64,000 nt of DNA from positions 1 through 64,000 of the forward strand of contig JAEHOE010000013.1 in assembly GCA_016858145.1 (NCBI GenBank), read 5' to 3'. The notes under the pieces are model-generated. The model did no database searches and was not told the origin of the DNA. It was given only the letters and a program-made list of their open reading frames with translations. The translations under genes and the position numbers were made by a program. Source of the DNA: Edaphochlamys debaryana. Taxonomy: Eukaryota; Chlorophyta; Chlorophyceae; Chlamydomonadales. Positions 44,446 through 54,700 of the stretch are shown here, piece by piece. Every line of letters starts with the position of its first letter. Positions within the stretch are counted from its first letter, which is position 1.

Positions 44446-47179
44446 ATGCAAACCGACACACCGCGGCTTCCACCCCAGTTCATAGCGGAGCTGATACCGT
44501 GAGATGCTGGATGAGTCTGGATGGCTGGGCTACGGTTTTTTATGGGGGCGGGGGCGGGGGCGGGGGCGGGCGCTTTCCAACGCCAAGCGTGTCTCTCGCT
44601 GCGTGCAGGCACCTGGGTCCGCGCACATTGGCGCGCATCGCTTCCTTGGTAAGGCTTACGGGTATCGACGGGGGACGATAAGCGTGAGCGGTTGCTGGCG
44701 GCCATGCCCAAGCGACTCCTTGCGCCGCGAGTCGCGACTCAACGACGAACCAAAGCCGACGTCGGCGCCTCCACCATGTCACTATGGGCTCGCATTTTGC
44801 TCACGCCATGGCCCCCGGACGCCCGCCCCCGCCCACGTCAACCCCGAACCCTCGCGCAGGACAAGGAGAGCCGCTTCCTGGTGTGCCAGCGGGAGGACGT
44901 GTGGCGGGGGCACTGCCTGTGCAGGTGGGGCAGAGGGAGGCGCAGGGGATCCAGATAAGCCGTGGACGCAGCGGCCGGGGTCCCGGTGCACCACCTGCGC
45001 CAGTGCCGCCGAGGCCCGCTCCCCCCGCCCGCTGCCCCGCCCCGCCCCCACCGACCCAGATGGCCCACGGCCCAGCCCGCCCCCGGCACCTGGCGGCAGC
45101 TGTACGGCGACATGGCGGCTGCCTCCACCTTCCGCGCTGAGTTCGAGGAGGCCCAGGCCTGCACGCACGTGAGCGCACGAGCGCATGGGCCGCACGTGCC
45201 GTGGCGTAGCCGGCGGCTGGGGCAAGAGGAGCCGTAGAGCCGCGGGGCCTGGGCCGCAGGGGGGGGGGGGTCTCCGCAGCCTGGGTGGTTGGGGTGCCCC
45301 GGCCTCGCGGCTAAACAGATGGCTGGGTGGGGGTGACGCCCAGGCGGCACCTGCTCCAAGCTGCGTGCTGAGCGCATGCCGCCCCAGCCTCTCCATCGCC
45401 CCCACACTCCCACCCTCAGGCGGCCATGCAGCTGGCGGGTGTGGCCCCGGGGCTGGGCCGGGGGCAGCTGGCGGCGCTGTTCGAGCGCTTCGCCCAGGTG
45501 CGGGGCATTGGGGGGCCCGGGAGGGCTGGCGGGGTGATGAGAGCGCAGGCAGCCTGACGGAAGGCCAGCGCCCCTGCTCTGGGCCCTTGAGCAGGCCCTT
45601 GGCTGGTGTGCGTGGTGCTTGTCCTGACCCTGCCCGTGCCTCCCCCTCCCGCCCCCTGCCCCCCACCCAGGCGCTGCACTCCCTGGGCCAAGCGGCGGCC
45701 GCCTACCGCTCCGTGCGCGCCTGCAGCGCCTTCGCCCGGCTGCAGGGGCAGAGCGCCTGGTGGCTCACGGAGCACCCGCAGGTGAGGCGGGGGAGGGGGG
45801 GTGGCGGGGGGGTAATGCAGGAGAGGGCAGGGGCTTTGAGGGTAGACGCAGGAGACATCAGGCGGCAGCTGCCTCGCATCGTGGGGCCACTACGGTACTC
45901 CTTGTGCGACTACGGTACTCCTTGTGCGACTGCGGTACTCCTCCTGCCACTACGGTACTCCTTGTGCGACTACGGTAGTGCTTCTGCCACTACGGTACTC
46001 CTTGTGCGACTACGGTACTCCTCCTGCCACTACGGTACTCCTTGTGCGACTACGGTAGTGCTTCTGCCACTACGGTACTCCTTCTGCCACTACGGTACTC
46101 CCTGTGCGACTACGGTATTTCTTGTGCGACTACGGTACTCCTTATGCTGTTTCCCCGCGGCCCAATACCCCGCCCCAGCCCACCCACACCCCCTCTCTCC
46201 CCCAGGTGCTGGTCCGCTTCGCCCGCGACGCCCACGCCCTGCTGCTGGACCTCCCCCCCCGGGGCCTGCCCCACCTGGGCCGCATGTGGACCACGCAGCT
46301 CTGCTGGCGCCGCTCCGCGCTGGCCTTCGCCCTCGAGGCGCCCCGCCCGCCCCCGCCCGCACTCAGCGCCGACGCGGCGGCGGAGGAGCGCCTGCGCGCG
46401 TGAGGCGGGGGGTGGGGGGCGGAGGGGGAGAGGAGGGACGGGGTGGTGGAGTGGAGGACGGAAGGGCGCGGGCCGCGGGGTTGACAGCGTGCTGGGGATT
46501 GGGGCTGTAAGCACGGCGGGGCTGGTGCTGCTTGCTTAGACCACAGCGGCGCTACAATGTCTCCACCCGCCAGCCCACCGCCCCCCTCAACCCCCCTCCC
46601 CCCCGCCCTTCGCTCCCCCCCAGCGAGGTGGCGGCTCTGGACCGCACGCTGCTGGCGCTGCACCGGGCGCACCCCGCAGCGCTCAGCAGCCCCCAGCCGC
46701 CACCGGGCCCCCGCCCCCGCAGCCCGGCGGCCGCCTGCGCCAACGGGGATGCGCCGGAGGCGGGCGCGGGGCGCGGGCCGGGGCCGGGGGGCGCCAGTGT
46801 GTGCTTCGACGACCTGGCGGAGTCCTGGCTGGGGGGCGGGGGCGGGGGCGTGGGCCGGGGTGGTGGTGGCAGCAGGGGCGGGGCCCTGATGAGAGCAAGC
46901 GCAGGAGGCGCAGGGACGTCGGGCGCCGAGGCAGGCGGCCCGGGGGGCTTCTCTGGCGGCCTGCTGGGCTGCAGGCGGCTGCAGGCCCCGCCGCAGCACT
47001 GGTGGGCGTGGCTGCCGGACGCGGAGGGGGAGGGGCCACGGGGCCAGGAGGAGGCTGGTGAGGGTGGGATCTGCACCCCCGGGGGCGGAGCGGCGGTGCT
47101 TTTGGGCGCCAGCAGCGAGGGCGGGGCGGTGCAGGAGGCGCAGGCACTGGCGGTGCAGGAGGCGCAGGCACTGGCGTGA
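44446..47179 (+). CDS. F-box protein
   Basis: Eight exons join in phase (44446-44498, 44609-44648, 44860-44924, 45060-45168, 45420-45497, 45671-45781, 46206-46399, 46624-47179) and give 401 residues. The N-terminus reads MQTDTPRLPPQFIAELIP, then HLGPRTLARIASLDKESR, then FLVCQREDVWRGHCLCRW and WRQLYGD. This is the standard F-box helix pattern (LP..., LA-x-x-A-x-L, W-x-x-H/L-C, WR-x-LY), which binds SKP1 in SCF ubiquitin ligases. Residues 90-220 are Ala/Leu-rich helices with Trp pairs (SAWWLTEHP). Residues 220-401 are low complexity and Gly-rich, ending in a duplicated octapeptide (VQEAQALA twice). No WD40, kelch or LRR substrate domain was seen, so the target is unknown. A 20-bp minisatellite fills intron 45782-46205. 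Confidence 0.85.
45891..46145. repeat. 20-bp intronic minisatellite, 13 units
   Basis: Thirteen head-to-tail units with an exact 20-bp period starting at 45891, each beginning TACGGTA or a close variant. There are three main unit types: TACGGTACTCCTTGTGCGAC, TACGGTACTCCTCCTGCCAC (or CTTCTGCCAC) and TACGGTAGTGCTTCTGCCAC. They alternate irregularly. The last unit degrades into the splice-acceptor region. The array sits in intron 45782-46205 of the F-box gene. Confidence 0.95.
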
Positions 47180-47670
47180 GGAGCAGCGAGTCACCATGGC
47201 AGGACTTTGTTGGGAGGACTGTTGGCACGTGATCACTGGTGGGGCTGCGGGGCACTGAGGGGGCGCCGCAGAGGTGTTGCCCGGGGACGGCGGGGAGGCA
47301 CTGGGAGCACTGGGGGGCACTGGGGTGCATGCGAGCATGCGTCCGAATTGGCGAAACCTGTCTGAAGCATTTGGCGCCGCGAAGGTGGACAGGTGGGCAG
47401 CTTGGGTGACCGAATGTGGTGATCACGCACGGCTCGATTAGCGGGGCCTCAACTCAAATGAGTTGTCGTTCAATGTGTACGGTACACTGGCACAAGGAGT
47501 GATCAGCGTGGTGTGGAAAGCCGAGGAGGGCGTGAACGGAAGGGGGAAGCGAGCTCCTGGGGAGTGGTAGGCGTTCACTGGGCGCCGGATGTGCCCTATA
47601 GCCCTGGTGAGGCGGGGCGGTCGCTGTTGACGTAGAGTGCAACTGGAGAAGGAGGCGAGGGACGGTGGAC

Positions 47671-48119
47671 CAGTGTTGCTATCTTAGTCGGTTAGTCGGC
47701 TGGGGAGTCGGCCGGCGCCGGCTAATCTTAAGGAATTTTTGAATTAGCCGCCGTGCCAGCCGACTAAATCTGGCCCACACACGGATTAGTCGCCACTAGG
47801 AGCCGACTAAAAGGCGGTGCCTGGGCAGGTTAGCCGCCGCCCAACTTCATGGGTACCGCAGTTATGGGAGGGGCGAGGGGGCCAGAGGGGGCTGTGCACC
47901 AAGGGCATAGGTAAAGGACGGTGAAGTCCTGTGCCCGCAGCAGGATACAAGGGGGGACGTGCCATCGGTCCAGGGAAAGTGTGGCGCGGGCCCACCCCCA
48001 GCCGACTAATAAGGGCGGTGGAGCCGGATTAGTCGCCACAGCCAGCCGACTATAAGGGCCGGTCTGGGCCAGTTAGTCGCCGGATCAGCCGACTAATCCC
48101 AGGGAAGATAGCAACACTG
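47671..48119. mobile_element. Non-autonomous hAT-like DNA transposon (MITE)
   Basis: A 449-bp element with perfect 15-bp terminal inverted repeats: CAGTGTTGCTATCTT at 47671-47685 and its reverse complement at 48105-48119. It is flanked by 8-bp candidate target-site duplications, CGGTGGAC (47663-47670) and CTGTGGAC (48120-48127), with one mismatch. CA-G termini and 8-bp duplications are hallmarks of the hAT superfamily. Both ends are packed with copies of AGTCGGCT/AGCCGACT and GGCGACTAA in both orientations, typical of subterminal transposase-binding motifs. The middle (about 47835-47995) has no transposase motif, so it would need a transposase supplied in trans. Confidence 0.85.
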
Positions 48120-48350
48120 CTGTGGACTCAGCCGTGGGGCGGTTTGAGGGCGTGAGGTGACGATGCCACCTGCGCGTGGCAGCAGATGCGGAGAGCCGGC
48201 TTGCTGGTTCGTCGGGCACACGTTGGAGTCAGCGGGAGGGCGGGCAACGGTGCTCAGCAGCGTGCGTGGTAGACAGGTGGCAAGAGGGGTCAGGGACTTG
48301 CGGAGGTCTTCACTTGGTGGCAATCGGCTGACATGTAGGGGCTAGTAGGC

Positions 48351-48355
48351 TTACA
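48351..48355 (-). terminator. Candidate TGTAA poly(A) signal for tail-anchored protein gene
   Basis: Minus-strand TGTAA about 755 bp past the stop at 49110, between the gene and the hAT-like element. Motif and orientation are the only support. Confidence 0.3.
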
Positions 48356-49109
48356 TTGGATCCGGGCAACAGCCCCGCGTATGTACCAGCTATCGGGGCA
48401 GGCCATAGACCACTGCGTGTCAGGTCTAGCAACCACGGCTCCAACGTCGTTAAATCTCAATTCCTCGCGGACTCTTCGCCTCGCGCGCCTCACACCTACA
48501 GCCGCCGCCCAGCAGCTCCAGACACTGCATCTTGCAAATGCCAGTCTCCCCTCACACCCGCCGTCACCGGCGCACAGCCCCACCCACCACACCAATGGTG
48601 AGTGCTTTGAACCACACGACATGTCAGTCACACACCGACTCGACTCTACCCCATGCAGTGGTGCCAATGCCAAGCCTTGCTGCTTGTGTGCTGCCCGAGG
48701 GCCCTCACAGCCCTGGTCCCACGCCCCCCAGGCCCCAGTCCTCAAAGCCGCACATCCCAGGGCCCCACCAGCTGCCCTGCCCCCTCCCCTGCCACCGCTG
48801 CCCAGGAGCGGTGCCAGGGCACGCCATCGCGGGCTGTCGCTCCGCCACCCTACCCCTGCGGGCCGCGGCCCCCACACCCACTCCCACACGCCTCGGTCTG
48901 TCGCTCAGCAGTCAACGCTGAGACACCCTCCCCCTAAGCATCCGCCACGGGCCCAGCGCGGGCGCCTCCCCGCCCGCCCCCACAGCCGCAGCGGTGCTCC
49001 ACCACGCGCCCTCCATCCATACCCCCGCACGCCTACGCTCCCAACCCTCCCTCGCCCCCCTTCCCCCTCCCTCCGGCCCCCGCCTCCCCGCCCCCCCCCC
49101 CCCCCCCCC

Positions 49110-50065
49110 TCACGCCTTCCACTGCGTGGCCCGGCGCAGGAAGTACACCAGGCACGCCACCACGAACAGCGCGAACGGCACCACGTACGGCAGCACGCCC
49201 TCCACCCACGACTCGGGCAGCTGGCCCACGGCGCCGCCGGAGCCAGAGGCGGCCTTGGCCTTGGGCGGGGCCTCGGCCTTGGGCGGGGCCTTGGCGGCAG
49301 CCCCGGCCCGGGCCCGCAGGGCGGGGCCGGCTTTGGGGCTGGGGCTGGGGCTGGGGCTGGCCCGGGGACTGGAGGGGTCGTCGGCGGGGGCGGGGGGTGC
49401 GGGGGGCGCGGGCGGGGCCGTGTCCGGCTCCCCCACGTACCGCACCACACGCATGTACGGCAGATCCGCGTCCTCGATGCGGCCCCCCGTGGTGTCGTCT
49501 GGGGCGGCAGGGGGAGAGGCAAGGGGCAAGGGGGCTGGTGATGCGCGCAAAGGGGGGGGGCGTATAGCTAACGGTTCACGGCACGATTGCAAGGGGGGTC
49601 TGGAGGCTGAACATCTCAGCAGCGGACCCTGGCCCTCCCCACGACTACCGGTACCCATCCTCCGCCCCGCCTTCCCCCCTTCCCCCGTGCCCACCGCCCT
49701 TGGCCCCCCCCCCTTGACTCACCCAGGAAGGTGTGGAAGCGCGGATTGCGCCAGCGCACCACCGCCCCCGGGCCCAGCCCCGGCACGGGCGGCATGCCCC
49801 CCTCCGCCCCCTGCCCCTCCAGGTGGAAGGCCAGGCGACCCACGTCCCCGGCCTTGTCGTACACGTCACACGCCCATCGGAACTGCGGCACCGGCCGTGT
49901 CTCCACGCGCAGGTCGATGAACTGCCCCACCGCCGCACGGGGGGAGATCTTGCGCAGCTCCGCCCAGGTGGTCTCGGTGCCGTCGGCGCCCGCACCAGCG
50001 CCCGGGGAGCGGCCCTGGTCGGGCTCGGAGGAGGGCACGGGCAGGTAGGAGCCCGTGCGGGCCAT
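49110..50065 (-). CDS. Unrecognised tail-anchored membrane protein
   Basis: Two exons (50065-49723 and 49498-49110) join in phase (CTGG|AC) and give 243 residues. The N-terminal 140 residues look like a small folded domain (TTWAELRKISPRAAVGQFID, then RVETRPVPQFRWACDVYD, RWRNPRFHTFLDDTTGGRIE, PYMRVVRYVGE). I cannot name the family. Residues 145-205 are Pro/Ala/Ser/Lys-rich, with SPSPSPS and repeated PPKA. A single hydrophobic helix near the C-terminus (VLPYVVPFALFVVACLVYFL) is followed by a short basic end, as in tail-anchored proteins of the ER, mitochondrial or plastid outer membrane. The start at 50065 (MARTGSYLPVPSSE) is chosen as a plausible cytosolic N-terminus. The frame stays open upstream to 50377, so a longer, possibly targeting, N-terminus cannot be excluded. 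Confidence 0.8.
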
Positions 50066-51754
50066 GCGGGCAGGGGGGGCCGAAAGCTGCTGTTGAGCCC
50101 AGGGGATGGGGAGCGAGGCGCAGGAGGGCGGTCGTGCGGCTCGCTTGCGGGGTGCGCCTGTGGGGTGACGAGGTGACGGGGTCAGGGTGGGTGGGGCGGG
50201 GTGGGCGGTGGGTGGTCCAGGACGCTCAGGTGTTGCGACCCGAAGTCGACCGACCGACCGAACGACGTCCCCTGGCGACCATTGTATGCAATGAGTCACA
50301 ACGGCGCGGCATCGGTCCAGCACACCGCTCCTGAACCTCCGAGCTCTTGGTCGCGACACACAAGCCCGCCCCGACACCCTCTTGCAAGCTCGCGGACGCG
50401 CGCACCTTCTTGAGGGTAGCAGTCTACTAGATATTTATGTCGCTCGCGGTTGCTATTGTAAAGCGCGCGCTGGGTGTTGGCGAACGGCTGGGCGAATGGG
50501 GCGTTTGGGTTGACTGGTCAAGCGACGCGGGCGTAAGTTGAGGTGTGGGCATGCGCAGTGAAGCACTGGTGCCGGTATCGATACGTCGGTTGAAGCACGT
50601 TGCTCTCCGTTGACCATTCGGGTTCGTGCCCTCCCTCCCCCCAGTCACCAAACCGGGGAGGCGGTCCCCAGGCGGCTCCCGCGCTGGTGCGCTCCTGACG
50701 CAGGACGGCTCTCCACAAAAACCAGCACCATGCATGTAACGGCAGCTCTAGCGAAGCAAGGGAAGCGCACGATGTATGCAGATGTATGCACATGCATGCT
50801 CGGGCCATGGTGAGCGCCAATGGCCGCGACCAGGGTTGGAGGTGCCTGCGGGTTCGAGGCGCCTCTACAGACGGCGCATGAGGCTGATGGGCAGTGTTGC
50901 GCGGCTGCTCACGTGGGACAACCGCCCCACCGAGGGCTGCTATTGTGATTCTCCAGTCTCGGGGGCGCTCTGAGCAGCATGAGGGCCCCTCCACCCCTCA
51001 GCGCCCCAGTGGTGCGTGCTCGGCCGTGGGCTGGGGCCTGGGAAAGCGCCCCTGGGGCACCCGGAAAGGCGGGCCCGCATGTAGCATAGAGTTACAGCTC
51101 GCAGCCAACTGGCGGCTGCAGTGGCGGCCGCGTCCCGGCCCGTCTGGGACGCTGCCTCTGTAAAAGCCTAGCTCCTGAACGGGTACACGCGCCCCCCGAC
51201 AGACGCGGCAGTGCACAGCTGCCACCCGCGGCAGTGCACTGCTGCACTCATCACAGCGGTCTCTTGAGAGTCAGCCCCGCCTGGCGGCAGGTGCGCCCGG
51301 GTCATACTCGTCCACCCCCCCTCCCCCGCAATCTCTTTCAGCGGGTGCAGTGCTCGCCCCGGCCCCCGGTCCCACGTGTCATCAAGCAGTCCGAACGTGG
51401 ACCGGTAGGCCGCCCTCCCACGTATCCCCACGACCCGCCTCCTCAGCACACACACCTGGTCAGGTCCGAGAAATGCAGCGTATGCAACGATGGGGGCTGT
51501 CCGTGGCCCTGGTCCGCCCCCATGTCAACCCATGTCACCCCCGTCGCTCATGCGGCTGTCCGACACCCTGGGGGCCCCGCGCCAAGCCCTCCTCCTCCTC
51601 CCCCCCCCCACACCGCCGCGCCCGGGTCTTCCCCCAGCCCCCCTCAGCGGTCCCCGCGCCGCCCCGCACGGGAGCCCTTCCCACCGCATGGCCCTTGCGC
51701 TCCCTCCCCCCCTCCACGGCACACACCCGCCTCCTTTTCTCTCGCCCCCCTCGC
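50066..51754. other. Intergenic: tail-anchored gene promoter side and PKG 3' side
   Basis: Both flanking genes are on the minus strand. No conserved coding segment was found. The 50400-50600 part is less GC-rich and may be promoter. A minus-strand TGTAA at 51092-51096 could end the PKG transcript. The stretch 50820-50870 has a GGTTCGA match to a tRNA T-loop, but no cloverleaf could be built around it. Confidence 0.4.
51092..51096 (-). terminator. Candidate TGTAA poly(A) signal for PKG
   Basis: Minus-strand TGTAA about 660 bp beyond the PKG stop codon, correctly oriented. Confidence 0.4.
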
Positions 51755-54700
51755 TCAGAAGTCCGCGAAGGTGCCCTTGCTCTTGTAGGCCTTGTTGCGG
51801 AAGGGCCGGGTGTCCACCTGGGGGAGATGGCGGGGAGGTGGGGGCGGTGGGGGGGAAGGAGATGAGGGAGGTGAGGGAGGGCCGGGTCAGAGCCCACCGG
51901 CTCACCCCCCCACTGCCACCGGGCGCTGCGCCCACTCCGCCCCCGACCGCCTCCTGCCAGCCTGGTATCCCCACACACGCCTCCCCCCCGCTTTCCACCC
52001 CCCTCCGCTGCCTGCCTGCATGGGCGCGAAGTTGCAGGTGTCGGCTCCGTCCTTGGGCTGCTTGGGGATGTAGGGGGCGGGCATCTTCTTGGCTGGGGGG
52101 GGAGGGGGGGGAGGGGGGAGAAGAGAGGGAAGAAGGTCATTGGGGGGCATCGAATGACAGCTGCAGGGGCTAGCAGGGTATCCCGCTCGAGGCCCCGCGG
52201 TGCCCCCAATGGCTTGCCCCCTCTTTCCCCCCGCCCCCACCCCCGAACCCACCCGCGAATGACTCCCAGTCGAAGCCCGCGAACCAGGGGTGGTTCTTGA
52301 TCTCAGCAGCGCCCTCGCGCCCCGCACCGGCCCTGAGGGGGTGGGGGGAGGGAGGGGGAGGGCCGAGTTGAGCGGAGCGGAGAGGGCGTCGGACGCTCGG
52401 CGCGGGGAGCACAGCGCAGCGGCAGGGGAGGGACATGCCAGGGACCCCAGTGCCTCCCCTCCCCCCCCCTCCCCCCCCACCTGAAGGGCGGGTTGGGGTC
52501 CAGCAGGCGCTCCACCAGGTGCCGCAGCTCCTTGGAGAAGTGCTTGGGGAAGGTGAGCTCCCTGGGGGGGGGGGAGGGGGGAGGGGGGGGGAGGGGGGGA
52601 CATGGAGGGGTTGAGGGGTCGAGGGGGCAATGGGAACCGGGGACGAGGTGCGCGAAAGGCGCGGTGGGAGGAAGGGGAGAAGACCTTGCGGTTGGGAAAC
52701 AGGGGCGGCCCAACCCGGACGGAAACGTCCACCCGATAACACGCGCACACGTGCTCCCCTACACCTGCCGTATGCCTGCCGTACCTGTTGCAGATCTTCC
52801 TGAACATGGCCAGTCGGTCCTCGTCCATGAAGGGCGGCAGGCCGTTGCACAGCTCGAACACCAGCACCCCCAGCGCCCACCAGTCGGCGGCGGCGTTGTG
52901 GCCCTTGTTCATGATGATCTGGAGGGGGGGGGAGAGGTGGGGAGGGGAAGTTCGGAGATTAAGGAAGTCAGAAGCGGTAATGAGTCGGTGCCCCGTGTCC
53001 TCCCCTCCCCCCCCCCCACCTCTGGCGCCAGGTACTCGGGTGTGCCGCACAGCGTGAAGGTCTTGTCGCCCTTCTTGAGCTTCTTCACGAACCCAAAGTC
53101 CGTCACCTTGACGTAACCCTGGGGGGGGGGAGCAGGAGGGGAAGGGGGGGCCAGGGTGAGAGCCGGGCCAGGCGGGCGGCATCGCAGCGCATGCGCAGGC
53201 AGGGGACAGCCCGGAGGATGCGGACGATGTGCCCACTGGTCGCCCCCCCCCTCACCCCCACTGCCTCCCCCCCCTCCCAAACATGCACCTGTAGGTCTAT
53301 GAGCAGGTTCTCCGGCTTGAGGTCCCTGTACACGCAGTCGCGGTCGTGCAGGTACTCGAGGCCCATGACCACGGAGGCGGCGTAGAAGCGGGCGTGGGAC
53401 TCGTCCAGGGGGCGGGTGCGGGTCTGGGGGGGGAGAGAGGGGGGGATGAGTGAGAGGGGGCAAGGGGGGTGAGGGCGGCACGGCTGTGGGTAGCGGCACC
53501 TAGCATTCACAGGCAAGGGGCCCGTGGGCACCAGGCGGACCCCGCGTCCCCCCCCCCCCCCAGCCCCCCCTCCCCCCCCCACCTGCAGGTAGCTGAACAG
53601 CTCCCCCCCCATGACCGCCTCCATCATCATGTACAGCGTGGTGTCGTCCGTGGCGGTGCCCTCGAGCCGCACCAGGAAGGGCGAGTCGCAGGCGGCCAGC
53701 AGGTCCTGGGGGGGGTGTGTGTGGCAGGGGGGGGGTTGGTGGCAGGGAAGGCGGACGGGTGGGGAAGCGCCGGCCCGTGCGAGGGGCTGTGGACACACCG
53801 AGGGCCCCCTCTTCCCCTCCCCCCCCACCTTTTCCCGCTTGATGTGCTCCACCAGCCCCTGCTCCTTGACGAAGGCCTTGGACACCGCCTTGAGCGCGTG
53901 GAAGCCGCCGTTGTACTTGACAAGCAGGACCTGGGGGGTGGCAGTTGGGGGTTGGAGGCGGTTGGGGGGTGGAGGCGGTTGGAGTTCGAGGGTTGGAGGC
54001 GGTTGTTCCCCATGACGTTGCGCCCCTTCCCACTCCTCGTGCACTTCCTCCCCGCCCCCCCCCCCCCCACCTGTCCGAAGCCTCCCGCTCCCAGCACCGC
54101 CACCGCCTGGGCCTGGTTGACGTCGATGGCCTTCGGGGGGGGGGGGGTGAGGGGGGGGGGGAGGAGAGAGGGTGAGGGTTGTCGGGGGAGGAGGACGGGT
54201 TTGACAGTCTCGGCGCCTCCATGTATATGCCCCCGTATGGCCAGCCAGCCAGCGAAACCATCTTCCCCCCCTGTCCAGCCCCCCCCACCATGGACCGCGG
54301 CTTGAAGGCCGCCCCCTGCCTCAGGTAGTTGTCCGCCTCCTTGTGCATGGCGGGCATGAGGGAGCCCATGTGGCTGTTGAAGCCCTGGGGGGGAGGGGGG
54401 AGGCGTGGTGTGGAGGGTAGGGTGTGGTGTGGACTGTGGAGGGTGCAGGAACAGGTGCCCTCGTGTGGGGGCGGGCCCTCGTCCACACGCAGCCCATTCC
54501 TCTTGCTGCCCCCCTATCCCCCCTCCCCCTCCCCACCCCTCCCCACCCCCACCTGTCGGTCCAGCTCCAGCAGCTGTACGTTGGTGGTGGCGCGCACGGT
54601 GGCTGCGCGGGGCTCATTGCGGAGCAGGGCCAGCTCCCCGAAGTAGGCGCCTGGGGGGGGAGGAGGGGGAGGGGAAGGGTTGGGTGCTTGATTGAGCGCA

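Larger units (their letters stand above)
47180..49109. other. Convergent intergenic region hosting a hAT-like element
   Basis: Between the 3' ends of the F-box gene (plus) and the tail-anchored protein gene (minus). Apart from the 449-bp element at 47671-48119, both flanks lack coding motifs. The flanks are lower in GC than the genes. A minus-strand TGTAA occurs at 48351-48355. Confidence 0.45.

Noticed and set aside
45185..46510. Plus-strand open frame with repeated LRYSLCDYGT-like peptides
   Set aside because: It translates the 20-bp minisatellite through an intron. The F-box exons in this area use verified splice joins.
50820..50890. Possible tRNA (GGTTCGA T-loop match)
   Set aside because: No acceptor stem, D-arm or anticodon arm can be paired around it.
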